This document shows, in pieces, positions 8,501 through 17,788 of a stretch of DNA of 64,000 nucleotides (its first letter is position 1; the number at the start of each line of letters is the position of its first letter). The DNA is from Guillardia theta CCMP2712. Lineage: Eukaryota; Cryptophyceae; Pyrenomonadales; Geminigeraceae. The stretch is taken from positions 6,763 through 70,762 of the forward strand of contig NW_005434498.1 of the NCBI RefSeq assembly GCF_000315625.1. The letters run 5' to 3'. The translations under genes were made by a program, and so were the position numbers. A model generated the notes under the pieces. That model was not told where the DNA came from. It did no database searches and was given only the letters and a program-made list of their open reading frames with translations.

Positions 8501-11500
8501 TTGTAGCACTAGAAGAATTGGATAAAACAACATGGGAGATAGCAGGATACCGTGATCTCACGGATCATCTCCCAATGCAGAAGGTTAGAGAGCTTGAGGA
8601 CGCGGACCATACACGATTCTTCTTCAGCGTCAACGCATGCACGAAACAAGGGACCTGCTCAAAATGCTCAAACATCGGATGTATGCTCCCCTTGGCTGAC
8701 TCAAGCGACGAGACCATCGGAGGGGGAGGGATGACCCCGTACTGCACAAAATGTAAGTCGTTCACAACCGTGGCCCCAAGACGGATCACACCGCCTGAGG
8801 GGGTGCAGCTTTCAAGGAGACAACAACAGGAAATCACCAGACCCCTGGCACCGGGAGAGATTGATGTCTGGCTCGCCTCGGCGCCGAGACGAAAGGCTGC
8901 AGGACTTGACCTCATTTCGAACGAAGTGCTGCGGGCGCTGCCACCAGCATGCCGAGAGGAAGTTGGCAAGTTAGTCAACGCAGCCCTAGAAGGCAAAGCT
9001 GAGGTTCTCAACAAGACAGCGAGAGTACGCCTCCTGCCAAAAAATCAATTCTGTCACATTCTCGAAAACATGCGGCCTATACGCGTCATGTCAACGCTTA
9101 CTCGGCTGGTTCAGGCAATCCTGGCGCATCGTCTGAGTAAGACAGTAGAAGCAAACAACGTCCTCACAAACTTCCAGGAGGGGTTCCGTCCAGGCAGAAG
9201 CACAAGTCGGCAGGCTCATCGACTGATCTCGATCGTAGAAGAAGCAGAAGAGGCCAAAACGTCCCTAATTCTCTTGTACCTGGACTTTGCGAACTTCTTT
9301 AACAATGTGGCAATCGAGGTGGTCGAGCAGGCAATGAACAGCCTAGGCTTCCATCCTGAGGACATTAGAACTGTGATAGCCTGCAACAGTGGAGTCGAGC
9401 TGCAAATACAAACAAACGAGTTCAACACAGGGAAAATACCTCTAATGATCGGGCTGCCTCAAGGTGGAGCAAGTAGCCCACAACTGGCCAACTTGGTGCT
9501 ATGCATCCTCTCTAGACAATTGGACAAGTGCAGCACAGGAACAACAAACAACCTGTCCTTCGCCGATGACATGGTACTCATCGCACACACGATGAAAGAA
9601 ATGCGAGAATTGGTAGCAGTGGTGGATTCCTTCTGCAAATGGTCAGGACTGCAAATCAACAATAAGAAATCAGAGATAACCAGCTTCGACTATGCTCGCA
9701 AGGGAGAGGTTCCTGGTGCGAACAAAATAACGGTCATGGGGGAACCTGTCGAAGCCCTACCGGCTACTAAACCGTTCAAATATCTCGGCTATCGCATCTC
9801 TCTGTGGAAGGAAGAAAGACGAAGAATAAAGGGCTGCCCTTTCACTTGGGGAGAACGAGCATACGTCTTTGAAAAAACCAAAGAACTGATCAACAATATC
9901 AGCTCGTCGAGTTATACTCCTGCGCAAAAATTCTACCTGGTGAAAGTTGGAATTCTCAACGTCTTTCGCTACTCCGCAGTCATGACTGGATGGACTTGGC
10001 GAGATCTACAAGAATTAGATCAACTGTGGATCAGAGCTTTTAAAAAAGCCTTAGGACTGAGCAAAAGTACAGGGAATGGTATATTCTACCTGCCAACAGA
10101 GAATGGAGGGCTGCAAGTCCCTCATCCTGCCCCAATCCTAGGGCGAGCAGCGCTACGATACATCGAACGAGAAGTGAATAGTAAGCAAGGTGGAGACATC
10201 CAAGATAGACTGATATCTAAACTCAGAAACTGGTTTGCGGAATGGGGATGCCAAACAATCATCGAGCTCCAAAAAGAAATGAATTTTCGAACTATGGAGC
10301 GTGATGTGGTGCGGGGACCCGAAGCTTTAGCAGTCTGGCTGGCGGAAAAACTAAACACGAGGATCAGCTGGGCCCACATAGAAGCAGGTCACCTACCTGG
10401 AAGCATCTCCCTCCTTCATAGGATGGAGGATATGGTGGCAAACTTGAACGACAGCGACAGACCACAAGGCTGGACGAACTTCCAAGCCTTATGGAGGCAA
10501 CTCCCGAAACTCCAATTCTCCTTGCTACGCAATATACGACCTATCGCTGACGAAGAACTGCATTTGCCAAGGAAGCTCTGGCCTTTCCCAAGGCAACGCG
10601 AGGAGGCGGAGGGGATCGTAATGCAACTGCTACAAGAAAATGTCATCTGGGTAAGCAGCGTCAACAGAGCATCAGGAACAAAGAGGAAAAGACGAGAGGT
10701 TGCCACGCAGGATAGTGCTACAACCCGAAAACGAAAGTCACACCTGCAATCAGAGGAGGACCGGGAGGAGACATCCAAAAAGCATCGGGAAGCAGCAGAA
10801 GAGAGAAGGCCACACCCAGCTCATGCAAACACAAGATCCCTCATGGCTAAACTACTAGGCAATCTGGATCAACAGGAACACCTAATCCTAAAAGGTAAGG
10901 AAAGTTTCAAAATCAAGGGCGACATAGCAATCATGGACCGGCCCAGAAGTCACACGGGCCAAGAACAAGACATCAAAGAAGCTGAACCTTCCCTTCGCTC
11001 GGCGCCATTTGCGAGGAAAGAAGATGAAGATGGAGCCAAGAACCCAGAGAAGACAGAGATCCTACTGCAAATTGCTAAGTATATCAGCAAAACACATAAC
11101 AGCTCACTCAACTCGCAAGCTTGGTGGGAACATCTGACCACCGCCATGGCTGAAATTCGAGATAGACAACAAGGCCTTCCGCTGTCGTACGAATTTCTAG
11201 AACACTTGGGGACGCTCGCTGAAACAAAACAGTTCAGCAACTGGCCCACCCTCTATCACCCGACAATCCAGGCCGCAACCGATAGCTTGCAGGAAGACGA
11301 GGTTCGACGTGAAATAATATGGATCGACCAACAGGAACAATACCTCAGCTACGCCGCATGCGAGTCTGGAACAATCTTGATCGGATGGAACCAAACTTGC
11401 TTCAGGAAAGAAATCCCTGACGGCTTCATGCTAGTCGGTAAGGTACCTAAAGGATCAGAAATATGCTACGCTGCAAATTTCTGGAGGACGGGCGATCGGA

Positions 11501-13047
11501 GCCTCAGGAAGTCACAAGACGACCTGATTGTCTACTGCAAGGAGTCGGAACAAGAGAGAATAATTGTCCAACTCACAGTACACCTGATCCCTGAACAGGA
11601 GGAGCTACAAGAATACCGAAGGAAGCAAAACGAAAACTATCAAGCCTCGGCCAAACAGGAGAAGAACAGGAACCAAGTGTGGTCCGCAATCCACGGCGAC
11701 ATACCACGAAACAGGAAGGGTCGATCAATGTCGATAGGATACAGCACGCAAGACAAGGAAGGAGAGCAGGAACTCGGAGCGATCAAGATACACGGAAAAT
11801 GCAGCGTCATCAGAGCACATACCATCGCACTCTGCATACTCCTACAAGCGATTTGGGAACAAAGAGGCAAACAGAAAACAATCAGGAAAATCTTCGTCCT
11901 CTTTAAATCAACCCGAATGCATCGCTTTCTTACGGACACCCTCAGATGGTCTATCATGCAGTATGAAGACGAGCTCGTATACGACTTGGCAGGAAGACTG
12001 CAGGAATGCCTGAGCAAATTTCAGCGGGAGGGCATTGAGATCAACCTCTCTATGATCGCAGACCACACCGTAGTGCAAGAAGCTGCAGAAGAAGCCCGCA
12101 AGGGAAAATCCTCCTTCTCCTCCACGTGGGAACGGGCCCTCATCGACAACGACTTGGGATTCTGCATTGCAGACGAAGAGAACTTCAAGCCGGGGATGGA
12201 TCGATTGAAAATATGGGATAAGATAATCAGAGAAGAACAACTGGAACTGAGGAGGAAAGAAGCCCCCCTCACCTTGACGGAAACCTTTCTCCTGGAACCA
12301 CAAGTGGGCAGAAGGATCCTAGGTCGAGCCTTACAGAGGTGTCGCGGATCAGTACTTCGGACAGCTATCCAAGCCATTACCTGGTCAGCACCAACGAGGA
12401 AAAAGCTGTTCCAGTGGAAGAAGACGACATCCCCCTGTTGCCCATGGTGCGAAGGCAGGGGAGAAAGCTGGGTGCATGTTCAGCTAGCCTGCAAAGAATT
12501 TGAGCTCATGATCGCGTTGGCACACAACAGAGTAATGGAGACAATCAAGGGATGTCTGACAGAGAGCTGGAAGAAGAAAAGTGTTGAACAGGAGAGTTGG
12601 TGGCAAACGCCAATCAACTCTATGACAGGGCTAGGACTGACTGCACCAGAGCACGGCAATCTCATACCAGATGGGCTCTGCTACTTCAGAGGGAGCAATC
12701 GCATTGTGCTGGTGGAGATAGCGAGAACTTCAGAGTTCACGGGCGAGGGAAGCAGTCTGGCAAACCTGAAAGCAAAGTTTCAGGAGAAAGAACAGAAATA
12801 TGCAGCACTGCGGGCAGAGATGACAAGCAGGAGCGACAACACAGAGGTCATACAAGCCACGTTCATTGCAGGAGTGAGAGGCAGTATTATGGAGCGGGAA
12901 TGGACCACAAATTTCCGGAACTTGCTCATGGACGAGGATATGATTGACAGAGCCATGACCAAGATAGTCATCCAGCTGCTCGAAGTGCAACACATGCTGT
13001 GGACCTCAAGGAGACGAGGAGACACGACTAACAGAGAACAAGCATGA
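5542..13047 (+). CDS. Retrotransposon ORF2 polyprotein: Ulp1-like protease, AP endonuclease, RT, CCHC, RLE-like
   Basis: A 2501-residue polyprotein. Residues ~100-250 look like a C48/Ulp1 cysteine protease, with His153 in SNHW, Asp170 in ILDPL, Gln in FQQED and Cys241 in FNCGVF. Residues ~319-394 are four 19-residue repeats (KxEEEVQPNAIQRLM type). Residues ~447-725 are an exonuclease-endonuclease-phosphatase domain with QNVNG, LLQEVR (Glu480), IAGDFNA (Asp603) and VDHRAL (Asp707, His708). Cys-rich CTKQGTCSKCSNIGC...CTKC precedes the reverse transcriptase (~1110-1430), which has LDFANFF, GLPQGGASSP and FADD (Asp1342, Asp1343). The C-terminus has C2300-x2-C-x8-H-x4-C2317, then PD (2376-2377), Glu2392 and KFQEKEQKY, as in R2-type restriction-like endonucleases. 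Residues ~2050-2200 vaguely resemble RNase H but lack its acidic residues. The protein would nick target DNA and copy the element RNA. The frame is fully intact. Confidence 0.9.
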   Translation: MTGGGREEEGGSAGSRQGGERETVSKETQHVDRTLYFFDWIEEIPWSDKRGDKEFGITALNNRGVSGFLCENMIEVTLNEMSKALQGGRAIHMVRKGRAREDQQTRNIIFLPRVTSSLRDEASRLRVGNRFHLSSLRDEQHTFLFPTIIHSNHWILIALRYDRRCAYILDPLCEDRTSTTRDPRGIEGARNLVTTGEHAKGAREMAELTIGVIEHIFDDQTNAPWQIQWCSAFQQEDNFNCGVFAILHTLLLCETNQDGLATMETRTRLRLPQEWLMQTRTQLIAALTHLEKMEETAQVILRSLPKEARVQESLKSTTKPEEEVQSNAIQRLMTSATKLEEEVQPNAIQRLMNSTSKLEEEVQPNAIQRPMTATAKPEEKVQPIAIQRQATTTKPQPRPFGEEMEENAHSGEKTSQRGKERRGKRQEEQRGNDWAQMHRKSSDPGFLISQNVNGCNHFVLKHILAYLIQSFQPGVVLLQEVRVSARDENKLRKMIKENWACYRIFLGPAKINAKKGKGDLRLVTLVHASLSPSPSHAAQACNKEKKYRNRVFSIKVGTGKNSFLVTNLHQVPAENAIREQGELWAELLHLALGTRETHIIAGDFNAARTNTTTPMRRGYSPSSITAKADERFEKFLADLSAHRTLSYEQISGTGTTFTFSTWYKQELIEAKLDAVLAIHPPSNEDNFPNISLQSWTVDGCVIGGAVDHRALVVQVHTKFTSEETQLIPRVEVHQMNSRQKRGETPKSRWVLDRDTWEEKKIEWAQQLDANIRDMRAKAQECNICEMLANSLPLKEVKIRKGRRRHSNKEQMDLKRSIRNLRTKLREASQQRPATGVPTEATLQRELRTKIERFRTICEERNNEVFQEICQQQQRRLGTVGSRESQNAMGRKNDFTPKEPMISQDIKKKHPNSLRCHKGLALRLLGKIVDNADELINQLEATLSSEDTRGVRAFWSANQQLMIGIEREGTDDWLFLSLLPANTITKAIVALEELDKTTWEIAGYRDLTDHLPMQKVRELEDADHTRFFFSVNACTKQGTCSKCSNIGCMLPLADSSDETIGGGGMTPYCTKCKSFTTVAPRRITPPEGVQLSRRQQQEITRPLAPGEIDVWLASAPRRKAAGLDLISNEVLRALPPACREEVGKLVNAALEGKAEVLNKTARVRLLPKNQFCHILENMRPIRVMSTLTRLVQAILAHRLSKTVEANNVLTNFQEGFRPGRSTSRQAHRLISIVEEAEEAKTSLILLYLDFANFFNNVAIEVVEQAMNSLGFHPEDIRTVIACNSGVELQIQTNEFNTGKIPLMIGLPQGGASSPQLANLVLCILSRQLDKCSTGTTNNLSFADDMVLIAHTMKEMRELVAVVDSFCKWSGLQINNKKSEITSFDYARKGEVPGANKITVMGEPVEALPATKPFKYLGYRISLWKEERRRIKGCPFTWGERAYVFEKTKELINNISSSSYTPAQKFYLVKVGILNVFRYSAVMTGWTWRDLQELDQLWIRAFKKALGLSKSTGNGIFYLPTENGGLQVPHPAPILGRAALRYIEREVNSKQGGDIQDRLISKLRNWFAEWGCQTIIELQKEMNFRTMERDVVRGPEALAVWLAEKLNTRISWAHIEAGHLPGSISLLHRMEDMVANLNDSDRPQGWTNFQALWRQLPKLQFSLLRNIRPIADEELHLPRKLWPFPRQREEAEGIVMQLLQENVIWVSSVNRASGTKRKRREVATQDSATTRKRKSHLQSEEDREETSKKHREAAEERRPHPAHANTRSLMAKLLGNLDQQEHLILKGKESFKIKGDIAIMDRPRSHTGQEQDIKEAEPSLRSAPFARKEDEDGAKNPEKTEILLQIAKYISKTHNSSLNSQAWWEHLTTAMAEIRDRQQGLPLSYEFLEHLGTLAETKQFSNWPTLYHPTIQAATDSLQEDEVRREIIWIDQQEQYLSYAACESGTILIGWNQTCFRKEIPDGFMLVGKVPKGSEICYAANFWRTGDRSLRKSQDDLIVYCKESEQERIIVQLTVHLIPEQEELQEYRRKQNENYQASAKQEKNRNQVWSAIHGDIPRNRKGRSMSIGYSTQDKEGEQELGAIKIHGKCSVIRAHTIALCILLQAIWEQRGKQKTIRKIFVLFKSTRMHRFLTDTLRWSIMQYEDELVYDLAGRLQECLSKFQREGIEINLSMIADHTVVQEAAEEARKGKSSFSSTWERALIDNDLGFCIADEENFKPGMDRLKIWDKIIREEQLELRRKEAPLTLTETFLLEPQVGRRILGRALQRCRGSVLRTAIQAITWSAPTRKKLFQWKKTTSPCCPWCEGRGESWVHVQLACKEFELMIALAHNRVMETIKGCLTESWKKKSVEQESWWQTPINSMTGLGLTAPEHGNLIPDGLCYFRGSNRIVLVEIARTSEFTGEGSSLANLKAKFQEKEQKYAALRAEMTSRSDNTEVIQATFIAGVRGSIMEREWTTNFRNLLMDEDMIDRAMTKIVIQLLEVQHMLWTSRRRGDTTNREQA
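6496..6723 (+). repeat. Four 57-bp in-frame repeats inside ORF2
   Basis: Four head-to-tail units encode K(P/L)EEEVQPNAIQRLMTSAT-like peptides of 19 residues. They sit between the protease and the AP-endonuclease domains and look like a flexible linker expanded by unequal copying. The last unit is the most diverged. Confidence 0.9.
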
Positions 13048-13337
13048 AGGATATAAGATGGTTGGAAGATGAATGGGTAAAGATCAACGAGGAAGGATCA
13101 AAAGGGAAGCCTCAAAAGCAAGCAACCAGGATCAGCATGGCAGGGAAGGGGCAAGGACACAGAAGACAGATGGAAGACGAAAGGGCAACGGTCAACGAGG
13201 ACAGACCGAAGGGGAAGCCTCACAGGCGAAAAACAACCAACATGGCAAGGAAGGGGCAAGGACACAGGAGACAGATGGATGACGACAGGGGAAAGGGCAA
13301 CGAGGACAGACCGATGGGGAAGCTTCACAAGCGGTGA
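13044..13337 (+). CDS. Small basic repeat ORF overlapping the ORF2 stop
   Basis: A 97-codon frame that starts at the ATGA overlapping the ORF2 TGA stop. It encodes about three imperfect copies of a basic, polar unit of roughly 30 residues around G(Q)GHRRQM-(E/D)DxR...NEDRPxGKPH. No known domain matches. It could be a third small protein translated by stop-start coupling, or simply a tandem repeat in the 3' UTR that happens to be open. The repeat structure exists in the DNA as well, so openness alone is weak evidence. Confidence 0.35.
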   Translation: MKDIRWLEDEWVKINEEGSKGKPQKQATRISMAGKGQGHRRQMEDERATVNEDRPKGKPHRRKTTNMARKGQGHRRQMDDDRGKGNEDRPMGKLHKR

Positions 13338-14700
13338 CTTATCAAAGGGGTTCAATATATAATTGAAGATTGGTCATTCACGGGTACTAATTCTGAAACG
13401 AGGTTCCTCAATGGGGTGGGGGTTTATTGGTTGGGGTGCATAATCCCGTAGGTAGATTGTGCTCAAGGGTAGGGTGGCCTTCAACCAAGGGTATAAAAAA
13501 TTGAAGGAACTTTGCTGTCACGTGAGGGGGTGGGGGTTCAGTTCTCGAAAACGAGTCTTTTTGTTGACCAACAGGAGAGTACCCTACCTCTCCCATTTGG
13601 GCGACCCTAATAATAATATTAATGCAAAGGTTGTGGAACAGATCCGGAAGTACCCTCCCTCATGATGGTACCCACCCTACTTCCATCTGCTTTTCTTTCT
13701 GTCGCAGCCCGGAGCTCACCTGCACCGATTCTATCCTCAAAGAAGTCACTACCCCACCTACCCTGAGTCAAGACTCGGGTCCTGCTGCCAACACCCCTAC
13801 TGTTCAAACCGTATCTATGCCCCTTACTTTTTATATAAGTTTTTACCCTAGCCTCAATTTTGAAAGCATAAAATGGCAGTAAACGTTTTTGCATCGCAGC
13901 CGCAGAAGCAATAAACAATATTGATCGTCTTTCTGTTTCTATTGAAACATTAAATTTCTCGCTTTTGTTTCTTGCCAAGTTGGGTCCGGGGGACGTACGG
14001 GGGCTGCACGTTCGGGACATGAAAAGACTTTATTTCAATCGAGTACCTACCCTATGACCTGAGTAAATAATTCTAGCAGCACTTCCCCTGCGACTCTCAT
14101 CAAACTCAAGGCTTGAAATCATCAGTGGACAAATTATCATTAAAAAAAAAAATCACTGAAAGAGGAGGCGGTGTATGCTAGCGCTACTCTCTTTGTCCTG
14201 ATCCTTGTTCCCCTGCTTGTCGTGCATGCTGTCGCTTGCGTGCTTGGAGTAGCGGTTTTCGCTGCCTCCTACGTTTCCTAGTCACTTTTATTGAGGCGGG
14301 TTTGTAGGCTTTATTCTCGTCCACTTCTTGTTTGCTCCGGTTTGCAAGTTTCTTTTTCACTCAGTCAATAAAGAAGTATATCCTGCAGCTTGCTAAAACA
14401 CCTTTCAGCCTCGCACACTTCATTTCAATAAGGGTTGAGTGTCTTTTTCTTATATACATTTGCCCCTTCTTTTCTCATCAGGATTTTTCACTGTTATGCT
14501 GTGTAAAATATTTTCACTCTGTTGTGCTGCGAAAACTTTTAAGAGAATGTGAGAAATCCTTAGCAGAAAGTGTCGTGAGCCTGAAAAAATTCAAAAAAAG
14601 ACATTCTCTGGGATAGATTCAGCGATCATCTTCTCGAAGCAGCCACACTTTACACGAATGATCCAGTCTTGCTTGTTTCAAGTTTGCATCGGCGTGTATC
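13338..14700. other. Retroelement 3' end and unassigned sequence
   Basis: The first ~280 bases are the probable 3' untranslated region of the retroelement, with a stem CCTTCAA/TTGAAGG near 13480-13507 and a short (TAA)n tract near 13608-13622. After that comes sequence with repeated ACCCTACC-like motifs and an A11 run near 14142. A short hydrophobic open stretch (about 14155-14280) lacks any start codon. I see no supportable gene. Confidence 0.5.
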
Positions 14701-14964
14701 ATGTCCAACCAACCAAACTCAGAACTGAAAACATGCAAGTTGTGCAAGCGCAAGCAGCTCTTCCATCACGTCTGTGCGTCTGTGGTGACCCAGGCAGGCG
14801 AGGTAAACCATTGCGGCAAATGTGACAAACCAGCTGCACCGGAGAAGGAGAGCAGACCTTTGAGGCGCCGCCGGGCAGGGAATCGTGGGAGGGTGATCAG
14901 TACAGGGAAGCTTTCCATGATCTGGCGTCTCCAAGTGGGTCAATATCAGCACCCAGAGGAATGA
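14701..14964 (+). CDS. Small Cys/His-rich hypothetical protein
   Basis: An 87-codon frame from ATG. Residues ~11-43 carry CKLCKRKQLFHHVCA and then HCGKC, giving a C-x2-C...HH-x-C...C-x2-C spacing suited to one or two zinc ions. An Arg-rich patch (PLRRRRAGNRG) follows, so the protein could bind nucleic acid. I do not recognise the family. It lies about 170 bases upstream of a decayed Fanzor fragment on the same strand and might be a cargo gene or a relic of the same element. It could also be the first exon of a longer gene or a chance frame. Confidence 0.35.
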   Translation: MSNQPNSELKTCKLCKRKQLFHHVCASVVTQAGEVNHCGKCDKPAAPEKESRPLRRRRAGNRGRVISTGKLSMIWRLQVGQYQHPEE

Positions 14965-15130
14965 CGCGAGGTGCTTGAGTTGTCCAAATCCTCCAAGGCT
15001 CACGAGGTGGGCGCCCTATTCGCCGTAGGCGGCTCCTATCTTTGAAGCACGAATACACGACAGTCTGAGGGTGCCATTGCCTTACTTCGCTCTTGAGGCA
15101 GCCTGTACCGAAGTGAACCTGTATTAGCAC

Positions 15131-15338
15131 ATGGAATACTACAAGGTTGTGGACATTGACAAGTATGGGGCGACAAAGAATTGTTATCGATGCAAATCGA
15201 AGAGAAACGGCGGGGCTTTGAAGCAGTGGCAACTGAGGTACGAGGTTTGAAATGGTGTGGATCCACCAGATGTTCAAGAGGTCGGATATTATCTCGCCGC
15301 ATGTAAATGTTGAACTGAACATCCTGCTCATAGAGTAA
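15131..15338 (+). pseudogene. Fanzor (eukaryotic TnpB-like) C-terminal relic
   Basis: Reading frames in succession give VDIDKYGATKNCYRCKSK, RGLKWCGSTRC and VNVELNILL. These line up with the end of Fanzor/TnpB RNA-guided nucleases: D-E-Y-x-T-S-K-x-C-x2-C, then GL+xC-x4-C completing a zinc ribbon, then the RuvC-III block N-R-D-x-N-A-A-x-N-I. At least two frameshifts interrupt it, and the RuvC-III aspartate position reads His. The RGLKWC-STxC segment closely matches the second relic at 34.4-35.7 kb, including its nucleotide sequence (TTTGAAATNGTGNNGATCCACC), so the two derive from one family. No N-terminal part is recognisable upstream. Confidence 0.6.
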
Positions 15339-15705
15339 TCAGTGACGTGAGTTGAAAGCAGGTCACGGCAGCAACTCACACCATCATTGCAAAACAAACT
15401 TCCTTCTGCGTATTGCCAGCACGGTTTGTCAGTGGAAGAGTCTATCGGATAGCGTCTAGTCATTTCACTGAGGAAGGCGCCACGTCGTGACGAATGTCCT
15501 CATCTCAAAACGCAAAGATTGCTGGGCACTGGCAACTTTGTATATTTCGAAATGATCGCCTACATGTGCAAAACAGGAATTCTGACGATTCTAAAGTCTT
15601 TGAAGCACAATCTTGCAAGGCGACTGTCTACGTGCAAAAACTTCTCTTCTTCTGTCGCGTCCTCCCAGGTTCCAACTACTCCCTTGGCGCTGCTCTTACG
15701 ATTGA

Positions 15706-17788
15706 CTACGTATGCTGCGGAGCGAAACTCATCCATCCCCTTGGCCTCCGCATCGCATCCTCCTTCGAAAGCATCATGATATACTGAGTTACTCCCCTCA
15801 TTTGACTCTCCTGCTCCTGGTTTGCCTTCACTCCCTGAGATGTCAAGCCTTGATCTCGTCCCCAGCAGGGCATTTCCTCATGCCCTGAAGGTACAACGAA
15901 CAAAAAGTTTACCCTCTCAAACTTGTTCTTGGCTTGCAGAGCTTTCAAGATGCTGAGCAATGAGTCCACTTTGATAGGATGTTTCCCCGCTCGTGTTATC
16001 TGGAACATGTAGAGAACCCCGCTGGCAGACAATGACATCCCATCCATGCAAGCGAAGTTTAATGCCTTTGGCTTACAGTATGCATTCGGCATGATCACCC
16101 ACTCCTCCAAGTCTCTGATTGATGATGCAAATTCAATGTACGGTTGCGATCTCTTCAACTTCAGCTTCTTTAACCCGTTTCTATCGCCCTTATCCTTCTC
16201 CAGCCTTCGCAGATTGTATTTTCCTCCTCCCTTCAGCACCTCATGCGCAATGTGTTCAAAAGCTACACCTGCTGCTGACTCATAGCCAGAATTAGGACTC
16301 GAAAAAGCCAAGTCGACAACATGATCCCAATCCCTTTTCACAAGGGCCTCAAATATCATCGTCTCGGCCTTCTTCGAGCATATTCGAGCGGTAAAGGATC
16401 TGTAGTCAGTGCTGGGGGAAAGGTGAATCAGTTTCGATGGCATTCCAAGGTCTTCATTCACTGCTGCATCCATCTTCCTCTTGAGTGATGACACTGATTC
16501 TATTCCTTCAACAGCCTGCTCAAGTGTCTCTAAAGGTTTCACGACGATATTTCTCGGCACATTGCCCCAATCCTCTACGATCTTCATCACTTCATCGGAG
16601 TCAATACGCCCCCATTGCATCATGATGAAGAGTGACATCTCATCGTCTGACCACAACGGCAAGAAATATCTCTTCGCCGATCCAGTATTCACAATGTCCT
16701 TGAACATCCCATACTTCGGTGAAGAGATTATGATTGTTTTGGCGGTTCGTGACATTGAATAGCTCCCCTGGTTTTTGTACAGATCACAGATATACCAGCG
16801 CCTAAACATTTGGAGAAAGCGTTGCGCTACGGATCCATCCATGAACAGGTTCCATGCTTCTCCATCAAAGTACCAATATTCACTCCCTATCTGATACACT
16901 ACTTCCTCACCAGGCCGGAGGAGCTGAAGAAGTAAGAAGTATGCGAAGCAGGACTTCCCGATCCCTGGAGTACCTGTGAGGATCACTTGATGGCATCCTT
17001 GATTGGTGTCCATGCCCTCTAGCGTCTCTGGGTCCAACTTGAAATCCTCTGCAATTTTCCGCCTCATCTCCAAGTAGCACTCTCGTATGAAGAGCTTGTT
17101 TCCAAGTGTCTCGTGGCCTCCTAAGCATGCGGAGAAGCTGACGTATTCATTAGCCCGTAAAACCTTTCCTGCGCATGCGGTAGTCCAGAGCTCTTTCAAG
17201 AAACTTAGCATGCCAACTAGCATAAGTCCTGTTAGTACCCATGATAGCCACATTCAATTCTGTTTCACCTTCAGGTCTTGACACACTGTCTCTAAGTTGC
17301 ACAGGACGTGGAATAAGCCTCTCAACCTGCTTATCCTTGTCCAAGAGCAGCTTCTCCCTGTCTATAAGGTGCTGCTGGTACGCTACAAGCTGCTTCTTGT
17401 CCTCTACAAGCTGCTGCTGGTACGCTACAAGCTGCTGCACAAGCTGCATGTGGACCTCCTTCAGCATTTGGTCATTTTGATCTTGCATCCTTCTCAACAC
17501 ATCTGTGATCTCTTGTTGTACACCTTCGATCTTTCCTTGTACACCTTTGATCTCTTGTTGTACACCTTTGATCTCTTGTTGTACATCTCCGATCTCTTCA
17601 ATTTTCATCTCTTGTTGTTCTCCCTCGATTTCTGATTGCACCCCCTCGATCCCTTCGTCCTGCTTTGTCAGAATCTCGAGATCAAGAATGTTGGAGCTCC
17701 CCTGCATGACGGCATTTGTGAATTGTTTTCTTGATTTTTTGCAATTCTTATCTGCAGCGTCAATGGCTATGTCATAGACACTCAACAT
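15706..17788 (-). CDS. Crinkler/RHS-type protein: coiled coil, P-loop NTPase, nuclease-like domain
   Basis: Two exons, 17788-17239 and 17168-15706, join across a 70-nt GT-AG intron to 670 residues. The N-terminal ~180 residues are a coiled coil with repeated V-Q-x-E-I-x-G-V and QLVAYQQ units. An NTPase domain follows, with Walker A GTPGIGKS near 16974, preceded by a typical aromatic-rich loop region (GSEYWYFDG). The C-terminal domain has FEHIAHEVLKGGGKYNLRRL and VLYMFQITRAGKHPI, which resemble the REase-fold region of Crinkler/RHS proteins (FE-x2-AH-x2-L-x2-GG, and Q-x-T-x4-HP). Members of this class are known as trypanosome retrotransposon-hot-spot proteins and as effectors in oomycetes and fungi, and they are linked to mobile elements. 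Its subtelomeric neighbourhood fits. Function here (element-derived or inter-organism conflict) is inferred. An upstream in-frame extension to 17938 exists, but 17788 is the first convincing ATG. Confidence 0.75.

Larger units (their letters stand above)
3368..13622 (+). mobile_element. Nearly complete non-LTR retrotransposon with dual endonuclease domains
   Basis: The element contains overlapping ORF1 (3456-5588) and ORF2 (5542-13047), a small third frame at 13044, and a 3' region ending in a short (TAA)n tract near 13608-13622. A (TTA/TAA)n tail also ends the truncated relative at 387-403. Both large frames are free of stops and frameshifts, so the copy may still be functional. ORF2 combines a Ulp1-like protease, an AP-type endonuclease, a reverse transcriptase and a C-terminal CCHC plus restriction-like domain. 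Two endonuclease types in one protein is the hallmark of the Dualen/RandI group known from Chlamydomonas. Exact ends and target-site duplications could not be fixed. If the 20-bp repeats are its 5' leader, the element begins at 3288. Confidence 0.85.

Noticed and set aside
14897..15463. 188-codon minus-strand frame over the first Fanzor relic
   Set aside because: No domain; the plus strand carries Fanzor-like motifs in the same place.
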